This document shows, piece after piece, positions 8,201 through 13,288 of a stretch of 24,855 nucleotides of DNA. The position numbers and the translations under genes were made by a program. Each line of letters begins with the position of its first letter. The stretch's first letter is position 1. A model generated the notes under the pieces. It ran no database searches. It had not been told where the DNA came from and saw only the letters and a program-made list of their open reading frames with translations. Source of the stretch: a virus; the IMG/VR virus record IMGVR_UViG_3300032116_001244, positions 1-24,855 of that record, one strand, 5' to 3'.

Positions 8201-9543
8201 TCACTAACGCCCAACTGCTCCATGTAGCCAATGGCCACCACTTCACCTGTAGGACCCACTGCCATACCGTAGGCTTCTTCGTCGGCCTGACCGTCTAGTG
8301 CTCTTGACCAAATGACTGAGCCGTCTGCTTCATCTACCTTGGTAGTGGCAACATAGTCATCTGTGCCGTTATAGGCATAACCCACCATGACGGGATTTCC
8401 GTCCGATGCCACATCCACTACTGAACTTTGACTACTGAATCCAAAGTCATAGATCTTGCTCCATAGTACACTGCCATCAGTGCTGTCAAGTTTGGTCAAA
8501 GTGGCATTGTCCTGTCCTTCAACATCTGTCTCGCCTGCTACATATATCGAGTCAGTGTCGTTGTCCACTGCCAGCCCCCAACCGTCTGTGTAAAATTCAT
8601 CGTCAAATCTTGCTGTCCATATCTTGGCGCCAGTTGTGGTGTACTTGCCCACGGAATAATAACTACCACCACCTTCGTCGTTGAAATGATTGAACAAGGC
8701 AATCACATTGCCCGCACTATCATATTCCACGCTGATTGCTATTGATACAATGTCTGTTGGAGCACCGGTTTGAGTTTCAAATGTCTGTACCCAAACATTA
8801 GTATCACCTGTAGCACCACCCAATACTGAGTTACCTTCACTGTCTAAAATGTCTCCACCGGCTGGCAGTGTTAGATCACCATCTGTGCCAAAGGTCCAAC
8901 CGTGAGCAGTAGGAGTAGGACCACTGTAGGTATATATTTGAATATCTTTGTCAACAGCACCGTCTATGATAAATGCATCTGTTCCGTCAGCGGTGGCAAT
9001 TGTGGTGCCTTGCGGGAATGTTAATGCACCACTGTTGTTAAATGTCCAAGTATGAGCATCTGTGCTGTATTTTGTAGCAATAGTAGCGCCATTGTTGTCA
9101 ACCCACATCCATGAATCTTCATCCTTGCCTGCTGGGCTTGCTGGGCCTGCTGTGATACCAGCATAGTTGCCTGCTATAGTTTTTAATGTGGCACCGTTGA
9201 TGATACTACCATCTGGCAATGTCACCACACCACCGTTGGTAACACCTAGTTCGTATTGATTGTTAAGTCCTGGATTGGGATTTTCATTATACAGTTTGCT
9301 GGTAGTAATTTTTCCACTATCTAGTGAGTCAGTAAAGCCTTCACCAAAGTCGGATACGGATAGTCCGCCACCGCCTGTCTCTTGCTCGTTAAAATAAGGA
9401 AGTGAAGTCCAAGCAGTTGATCCGTCACCAATTTTAATTTTGTTATTGGTTAAATCTAAGCCAAGTTCACCTTGTGCCAGCGTTGGGTTAGCACTGGTCC
9501 AGTTCGCGCCCGAATCGCGTCTAATTTGTATTTGTGTTGGCAT
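5272..9543 (-). CDS. Tail fibre / receptor-binding-type protein with beta-propeller
   Basis: This 1423-residue fibre-type protein starts MPTQIQIRRDSGANWTSANP, then TLAQGELGLD and KIKIGDGSTAW, the attachment domain common at phage fibre N-termini (Mtd N-terminal/hyaluronate-lyase-like). Motifs of the form W-x-F-G-x-D-G-x-L-T-x-P recur near residues 165, 215, 1100, 1168 and 1208, typical of marine phage fibres. Residues about 250-710 form a beta-propeller-like region with repeated elements such as SIYVAGET, NIYVTGSY and GSVLWSK/GSVIWSR, resembling SBBP or PQQ-type blades. One blade junction carries an inserted domain (about 465-525) that resembles a segment near residues 1260-1325. An Ig/cadherin-like beta segment lies near residue 925. 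The ATG has AAGGA 7 nt upstream and follows the 89-residue gene by 16 nt, so the pair is probably co-transcribed. Fibre identity is firm; receptor and oligomer state are unknown. Confidence 0.85.
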   Translation of the reverse strand: MPTQIQIRRDSGANWTSANPTLAQGELGLDLTNNKIKIGDGSTAWTSLPYFNEQETGGGGLSVSDFGEGFTDSLDSGKITTSKLYNENPNPGLNNQYELGVTNGGVVTLPDGSIINGATLKTIAGNYAGITAGPASPAGKDEDSWMWVDNNGATIATKYSTDAHTWTFNNSGALTFPQGTTIATADGTDAFIIDGAVDKDIQIYTYSGPTPTAHGWTFGTDGDLTLPAGGDILDSEGNSVLGGATGDTNVWVQTFETQTGAPTDIVSIAISVEYDSAGNVIALFNHFNDEGGGSYYSVGKYTTTGAKIWTARFDDEFYTDGWGLAVDNDTDSIYVAGETDVEGQDNATLTKLDSTDGSVLWSKIYDFGFSSQSSVVDVASDGNPVMVGYAYNGTDDYVATTKVDEADGSVIWSRALDGQADEEAYGMAVGPTGEVVAIGYMEQLGVSDGVATLYADNNLNWTGGVLGATSNGVAFSVTVTAGVATFSNISDTIGNRSVDDVIATINGSVFGGVDGVDDMVVKVGTLATNDPDNRMLVVKYASDGTIAWQKAILFDAGFDCRGADADIDSMGNIYVTGSYQYSFDGGTTNALSILKLDGTGAKQWSRRVTGDCDTFGVSVVVGADDKLYLSAMTGNNNDANNAYTWVAAKYDFNGQVEWQRLIDKTTTGWTFTGGIFFSDGGGSNIAVKSGYVVLGGGFGDFIGGGTPQATLIQVAASGDVFSVSDWDFKAASFSGVLNGTASDITVVDAGKTDTDNSENITTGTVTLTTEVSGFLLGTLYSTTANNRLFNGGNELVLGTTGTVTLPQGGTITEGYVTSNPTIQLTPATPDVASQKLVIKGGSNYNFTDNGITLSYQDNTALVGDTLEFYINGASNYNNQTLYWWIYPTDAGLTTPSSGTIAINGTGGSVGPISFVVDNDDYEFTVRVSPEDNNYDPANVGVESGLINADAPTFDSPYHLHLTTGNLAETSIFLGTDNHNVRTTVDGGIQVTTETTVPLVPPTTIVISGADVALVNVTYIKDGANSLWYPVGYPGSYDPANDPFIQFVEGEYGIVAPGYDPVTPLYVNTGTLNVPVAQWNTNPPYGSVAPTGVYTYPTPDVHAWQFGTDGIVTLPNGMTIDSSGDLGSNAFVRIGGNNTRITIDDNGAPPGIVMATDITGTGNYWLFSSDGITSLPGDLELNPTGNIRGENGINIEVNLSDSTLRRWQFGEDGDLTFPDNTVQTTAYTGSTLTTVAKTGIAYNTGTATALEDSTYIGSIVDGNYGPFTLSGVTFTVVVTSGVAAYTVTATTGNTAVGAVIGTLDTGDLGGTSGSTSNISVADVVQGVTAIDLTKTINKLTDGAYTLADGTEGQIMYLVAQNGVVPANVSVLVANSRNIGVGTLSPFSVYDNSSESYYDSVGGICTLIFTDGAWQQSGGAWGTPT
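5565..8162 (-). repeat. Duplicated beta domain inside the 1423-residue fibre
   Basis: Two segments of about 60 residues share a pattern. Copy 1 (about 8162-7975) contains GVAFSVTVTAGVATF, then TIGNRSVDDVIATI and GGVDG. Copy 2 (about 5755-5565) contains GVTFTVVVTSGVAAY, then TTGNTAVGAVIGTL and GGTSG. Both end in a V-x-x-V segment. Copy 1 interrupts the propeller; copy 2 lies near the C-terminus. The copies have diverged well beyond DNA identity. Confidence 0.6.
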
Positions 9544-9559
9544 TTATAGTTCCTTGTCC

Positions 9560-9829
9560 TTAGAATGTTGAAGTAGCACTGCCGCCGTCGATGACAACAG
9601 TTAGATTTAATTTGTTTTGTTGATCATTGTACGAAACTGCCACGCCATTGTGTGTTCCGTTAAGAAACATCTGAGACGCATAATCTTGGGCAAGTTCCGT
9701 GAGACTGTTTACTCCAGTAGTATTGTACAATTCGTCAAAATTTTGATTTACTTTATTAAACGCATCACGGATGATATCTCCATCTCTAGTGTTTGCGCTA
9801 GTACCAATGTTTATCGTTTGTTTTGCCAT
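9560..9829 (-). CDS. Short fibre-attachment-like structural protein
   Basis: This 89-residue protein begins MAKQTINIGTSANTRDGD and continues IRDAFNKVNQNFDELY. That is the I-N-I-G-x-x-x-N-x-x-x-G-D, A-F-x-K-V-N-x-N-F-x-E-L-Y signature found at the N-terminus of many T4-like phage fibre and baseplate-decoration proteins. Here it is followed only by a short beta-rich tail (GVAVSYNDQQNKLNLTVVID), so it is a free-standing version of a domain usually fused to something longer. It lies 16 nt upstream of the 1423-residue fibre on the same strand and shares its promoter, so it may be an adaptor or assembly partner. AGGA lies 9 nt before the ATG. The stop is intact, with no sign that the frame was ever continuous with the fibre. 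Confidence 0.72.
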   Translation of the reverse strand: MAKQTINIGTSANTRDGDIIRDAFNKVNQNFDELYNTTGVNSLTELAQDYASQMFLNGTHNGVAVSYNDQQNKLNLTVVIDGGSATSTF

Positions 9830-9860
9830 TATTTTTCGTCCTAGGAGTTACATTAACTAG

Positions 9861-9868
9861 TATTTATC
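9861..9868 (-). promoter_or_regulatory. Late-promoter-like GATAAATA for the fibre operon
   Basis: The minus strand reads CGATAAATACTAG, the closest match in the window to T4 TATAAATA. A start 6 nt downstream gives a leader of about 26 nt with AGGA correctly placed before the ATG at 9829. It faces away from the plus-strand box at 9874-9880, five bases away. Confidence 0.62.
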
Positions 9869-9873
9869 GTGCG

Positions 9874-9880
9874 CTAAATA
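9874..9880 (+). promoter_or_regulatory. Late-promoter-like CTAAATA for the plus-strand island
   Basis: GCGCTAAATATAATACT leads directly into the ATG at 9888. A T4-like start would give a leader of about 2 nt. The genes to the left are on the other strand, so the promoter of the island should lie in this 58-bp gap, and this is the only box seen there on the plus strand. No Shine-Dalgarno sequence lies at a usable distance; AGGAG at 9843-9847 is about 40 nt away. Confidence 0.55.
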
Positions 9881-9887
9881 TAATACT

Positions 9888-11441
9888 ATGCCACGCTTAT
9901 CACTTTACCGCCCACAAAAAGGGGCAGATTACAAGTTTATTGACCGCACTGTCTACGAGATGTTTCAAGTGGGCGGTGTAGATGTGTTTCTGCACAAATA
10001 TATAGGTCCTGCTGATCCCAGTGATCCCAACAAGGCCTTGGGAGAAACCACTATCCAAGACGTGCTTTTTTTAGAAAATCGCGATAGAAAATACGATGCA
10101 GATGTTTATACTCTACGCGGCGCTTACAACATTCAAGACACGGATTTTAACCTCAGTCAATTTGGCTTGTTTTTGCAAAACGATACTGTATTTTTAACAG
10201 TACACATCAACAACAGTGTAGATACCATTGGGCGAAAAATAATGAGTGGCGATGTGGTAGAATTGCCCAACTTAAAAGATGAGTATGCGTTAAATGATTT
10301 TAAAAGTGCTTTAAAACGATACTATGTTGTAGAAGATATCAATCGAGCCGCTGAAGGATACAGTGCTACTTGGTATCCACACCTATACAGACTAAAATTA
10401 AAACCCATTGTTGACAGTCAAGAGTTTAAAGATATTCTTACTCGTCCAGAAGATGAAGATTTATTTGCCGGCGACTGGAGTCAAGAAAGAACATATTATG
10501 CTGGCGAAGTGGTAAGATACAATGGAACTTTGTATGTGGTCAAACCAACCGTTGGTGCTGAAGGCACACTATTAGAGCCGCCAAATCTTCAAGTTTGGAG
10601 TCCGTACAACGACAACACTGTGCGAGATTTAATCAGCACCTATGAAAAAGAAATGCAGATCAATGCTGGTATTATTGCTGAAGCAGAATCTGATGCAGAA
10701 CTAAGCGGATCAGATACCACGCACTTTTATACATTGTCTGTAGATCAACAAGGTAGATCAGCAGTAGAAACCGCAGACACTGACATAAATGTGGCTAGTG
10801 CATTTGACGTTAGCAATACATCGCCCCCTCCAGTAAGAGATGGCTACAAAGGTTACTTGCTGGAAGATGGAATTCCTCCAAACACTTCTGATGGCCAGTT
10901 TGGATTTGGTATACAATTTCCCCGTGGGCCAGTCACGGGCGATACATTTTTACGCACAGACTATTTGCCCAACAGATTGTTTAGATGGAACGGCAACAAA
11001 TGGATCAAGCAAGAAGACAATGTGCGCATGACTCTTTCCAACACTGATGATCGTAAAACGCTCAAGACTTCCTTTATTAATAACAGCAACGTCAGTGGAA
11101 TTTCTAAAATTAAAAGCGATGTTATTCGTATTGACGAGAACAGAAATCCGTTTTTTGAACCCAGCAACGGAACTGTTAACTTTGTTGTTAGCAACAGTTC
11201 ATTGTTTATATTGACAGACGTGCCTTATCAAGAAAACATGTTTGTAGAAGTATGGCTAGATGAATCAAGCAAAGCCACTGATATCACGTTATCAGATCAA
11301 CAGGGATTTTTAGCATTTACAGTTAATCATCCAATTTTAGAAAGCACAATTATACGTTGGACAGCATTCGATGAAACTGTTGACCAACGACAAAGTCTAA
11401 CCAAGGCTTTGAGAAAAATTAAACCAACGGCGGATAATTAA
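9888..11441 (+). CDS. Virion structural protein, neck/tail region, with carbohydrate-binding-like insert
   Basis: A 517-residue protein, not assigned with certainty. The N-terminal third contains IQDVLFLENRDRKYD, LSQFGLFLQNDTVFLTVHIN, GDVVELPNLKDEYAL and ALKRYYVVEDINRAAEGYSA, then WYPHLYRLKLKPIVDSQEF. This layout (a protein surface named by what it binds or accepts, 'ELP.L.D' then 'KRYYVV.D..RAAEG.S.TW.PHL') is one I associate with conserved neck or tail-completion proteins of marine myophages, perhaps the gp14 position. Residues 196-240 (DWSQERTYYAGEVVRYNGTLY ending in VWSPY) match the CBM5/12-type chitin-binding pattern W...Y..G..V.Y.G..Y......P....W..Y. A later element, LFRWNGNKWI (364-373), echoes sheath and gp15-like modules. 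The gene is followed after 2 nt by the gp15-like gene, so the two are surely co-translated. No ribosome-binding site precedes its ATG. Confidence 0.72.
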   Translation: MPRLSLYRPQKGADYKFIDRTVYEMFQVGGVDVFLHKYIGPADPSDPNKALGETTIQDVLFLENRDRKYDADVYTLRGAYNIQDTDFNLSQFGLFLQNDTVFLTVHINNSVDTIGRKIMSGDVVELPNLKDEYALNDFKSALKRYYVVEDINRAAEGYSATWYPHLYRLKLKPIVDSQEFKDILTRPEDEDLFAGDWSQERTYYAGEVVRYNGTLYVVKPTVGAEGTLLEPPNLQVWSPYNDNTVRDLISTYEKEMQINAGIIAEAESDAELSGSDTTHFYTLSVDQQGRSAVETADTDINVASAFDVSNTSPPPVRDGYKGYLLEDGIPPNTSDGQFGFGIQFPRGPVTGDTFLRTDYLPNRLFRWNGNKWIKQEDNVRMTLSNTDDRKTLKTSFINNSNVSGISKIKSDVIRIDENRNPFFEPSNGTVNFVVSNSSLFILTDVPYQENMFVEVWLDESSKATDITLSDQQGFLAFTVNHPILESTIIRWTAFDETVDQRQSLTKALRKIKPTADN

Positions 11442-11443
11442 TT

Positions 11444-12805
11444 ATGCAATGGTTCTACGACGGACAAATAAGAAGATATGTAGGACAAATTGTCCGAATG
11501 TTAAGCGGGTTTAGATATCAGAGTTTAGACGGTAAACAAACCACTGTGCCTGTGATGTATGGCGATTTAACTAGACAAGTAAGTAACATTATTAGAGAAA
11601 ACTCGGAGAATAAAATTCCCAGTGCTCCTAGAATTGCTGTTTATATCAGTGATTTAGCCATGGACAAAACTAGGCTAGCAGATTCCACTCACGTTAGTAA
11701 AATTCATATTAGAGAACGTGAAAAAGTTTTTGACAGTGCTGGCAATTTTGTAGAATACGGTGTCACACAGGGCAGTGGATATACAGTAGAACGTCTAATG
11801 CCTACACCATATAAACTAACTGTCAAAGCCGATATATGGAGCACTAGCACTGATCAAAAATTACAGATTTTAGAACAAATTTTAATGTTGTTTAACCCCA
11901 GTTTAGAACTGCAAACGTCTGACAATTACATAGACTGGACCAGCATCAGTGTGCTGGAAATTACTAATATTCAGTTTAGTACAAAAAATATTCCAGTGGG
12001 TGTTGACAGTGACATTGAAGTAGCATCCATAACATTTGAGACTCCAATTTATATCAGTCCTCCTACCAAGGTCAAACGATTGGGTGTTATTCATGATATT
12101 ATTATGAATATACACGATCAAAACTATGACATAGATATCACTGAAAAAATCAATATAGGCGGGTTTGATATTTTTGTCTATTATAATACTGACACCGGAC
12201 AGTACAATGCAGAATTGTTAGATCCTAAAACTGCACTGGTTGTGTTAAAGGAAGATGCGGCAAAATTATGGCAGAAAAATGGTGCTGAAGTAAATTGGAG
12301 AGTATTATTAGATCAATATGCTGGAAAATTTAGAGCCGGTAGTACACAAATTTTCCTAGAACAAGCCACTGGAAATTATATTGTTGGCACTGTGGCATTG
12401 AATCCTGCAGACGAAACAAAATTAGTTATTAATTTTGATCAAGACACTTATAATACCAATACTCCTATTCTGTGTACACAAACAGGCATTACTAGAACCA
12501 ATGTGGATGCAATCATAGATCCTGAAACTTATAATCCTGGAGCAGTCACAGGAAATCCTAGATATCTAATATTAAATAATATTGGAAATAATACGTCAGC
12601 CTGGGGCAACATTACGGCCAAAGCCAATGACATCATTGAATGGACTGGCACACAGTGGGTAGTTGCACAAGCCTCTGAAGATATTGATCAAATAATTTAT
12701 ACTACCAATCTCAGAACTGGAGTACAATACAAGTTCGAAGACAGTGAATGGACTCGTGCATTTGAAGGCGAATATCAGAAAGGTTCCTGGCGTATTGTGC
12801 TTTAA
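11444..12805 (+). CDS. Tail sheath stabiliser / completion protein (T4 gp15-like)
   Basis: Predicted tail terminator that caps the sheath and joins it to the neck. Features matching the gp15 family, in order, are WFYDGQIRRYVGQIVRML at the N-terminus; VPVMYGDLTRQ with IIRENSENKIPSAPRIAVYI; VERLMPTPYKLTVKADIW; STDQKLQILEQILMLFNPSL; and DIEVASITFETPIYISPP followed by a V-I-H-D-I-I helix near residue 225. T4 gp15 has about 272 residues, and that core ends near residue 230 here. The remaining 220 residues are a C-terminal extension with WTGTQW (400-405) and LRTGVQYKF, ending GSWRIVL, as I recall from marine myophage relatives. It lies 2 nt after the upstream gene with only a weak GGA as ribosome-binding site, suggesting translational coupling. 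Its stop codon is embedded in a TTTAAATA box. Confidence 0.83.
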   Translation: MQWFYDGQIRRYVGQIVRMLSGFRYQSLDGKQTTVPVMYGDLTRQVSNIIRENSENKIPSAPRIAVYISDLAMDKTRLADSTHVSKIHIREREKVFDSAGNFVEYGVTQGSGYTVERLMPTPYKLTVKADIWSTSTDQKLQILEQILMLFNPSLELQTSDNYIDWTSISVLEITNIQFSTKNIPVGVDSDIEVASITFETPIYISPPTKVKRLGVIHDIIMNIHDQNYDIDITEKINIGGFDIFVYYNTDTGQYNAELLDPKTALVVLKEDAAKLWQKNGAEVNWRVLLDQYAGKFRAGSTQIFLEQATGNYIVGTVALNPADETKLVINFDQDTYNTNTPILCTQTGITRTNVDAIIDPETYNPGAVTGNPRYLILNNIGNNTSAWGNITAKANDIIEWTGTQWVVAQASEDIDQIIYTTNLRTGVQYKFEDSEWTRAFEGEYQKGSWRIVL

Positions 12806-12808
12806 ATA
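12801..12808 (+). promoter_or_regulatory. Late-promoter-like TTTAAATA overlapping a stop codon, before the Nudix gene
   Basis: TTTAAATA contains the TAA stop (12803-12805) of the gp15-like gene and ends 9 nt before the Nudix ATG at 12818. A T4-like start would give a leader of about 4 nt. No Shine-Dalgarno sequence is visible in AGTACTGTT. It is the third plus-strand gene with this arrangement. Read-through from 9874 is an alternative. Confidence 0.4.
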
Positions 12809-12817
12809 AGTACTGTT

Positions 12818-13261
12818 ATGACCAGCATTAGAGAACAGATTGTTTGTAGCGGCGCACTATTTTACGCCAAGTCTACACGAAGATTCCTACTGTTGCAAAA
12901 AGCCACAGGCAAGCATCGCGGAACATGGGGGCTTGTTGGTGGCACCAACATCGAAGGAGAAACTGCTTGGCAGGGTCTCCAGCGTGAAATATCAGAAGAA
13001 GTTGGCGACATACCTGTTATTATTAAAACAATTCCTTTGGAAACATTTGTCAGCAACGACAGTGTGTTCAACTTTCACACATATCTCTGTGTAATAGACA
13101 ACGAATTTATTCCTACATTAAGTAGTGAACATCAAGGATGGGCATGGTGTACTGTAGACGGTGCTCCTAAACCATTACATCAAGGTCTTAGATCAAGTTT
13201 TTCAAATAAAACTATAAGAACTAAATTACAAACAGTATTTGATATTGTTGACTTGATATAA
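12818..13261 (+). CDS. Nudix hydrolase
   Basis: Hydrolyses a nucleoside diphosphate linked to another group (for example oxidised dNTPs, ADP-ribose, dinucleoside polyphosphates or capped RNA). The 147-residue protein has a complete Nudix box from G42: G-x5-E48-x7-R56-E57-I-S-E60-E61-V-G63, giving the catalytic and metal-binding glutamates E57, E60 and E61. It is preceded by LLLQKATGKHRGTWGLVGG, the usual strand leading into the box with the W-G-L-V-G-G substrate-site turn. The length is typical of a single-domain Nudix enzyme. The substrate cannot be read from sequence; the sequence resembles the NTP-pyrophosphatase type more than RppH. It is the last gene of the plus-strand island, ending at the bidirectional terminator, and is unusual as a metabolic gene following tail completion genes. 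Confidence 0.9.
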   Translation: MTSIREQIVCSGALFYAKSTRRFLLLQKATGKHRGTWGLVGGTNIEGETAWQGLQREISEEVGDIPVIIKTIPLETFVSNDSVFNFHTYLCVIDNEFIPTLSSEHQGWAWCTVDGAPKPLHQGLRSSFSNKTIRTKLQTVFDIVDLI

Positions 13262-13285
13262 AAAATGCCCCTAAGGGGCATTTTT
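13261..13285. terminator. Bidirectional intrinsic terminator
   Basis: AAAAATGCCCC (13261-13271) and GGGGCATTTTT (13275-13285) form a perfect 11-bp stem with a TAA loop. The GC-rich top and the flanking A and T runs make it a Rho-independent terminator on both strands. It fills the 27-nt gap between the Nudix gene (its stop TAA supplies the first A of the stem) and the stop of the giant fibre at 13289, so it ends both convergent transcripts. Confidence 0.93.
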
Positions 13286-13288
13286 GTT

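Noticed and set aside
7088-8227. Plus-strand open frames opposite the 1423-residue fibre
   Set aside because: Antisense to a recognisable gene and overlapping one another; no start signals or domains.
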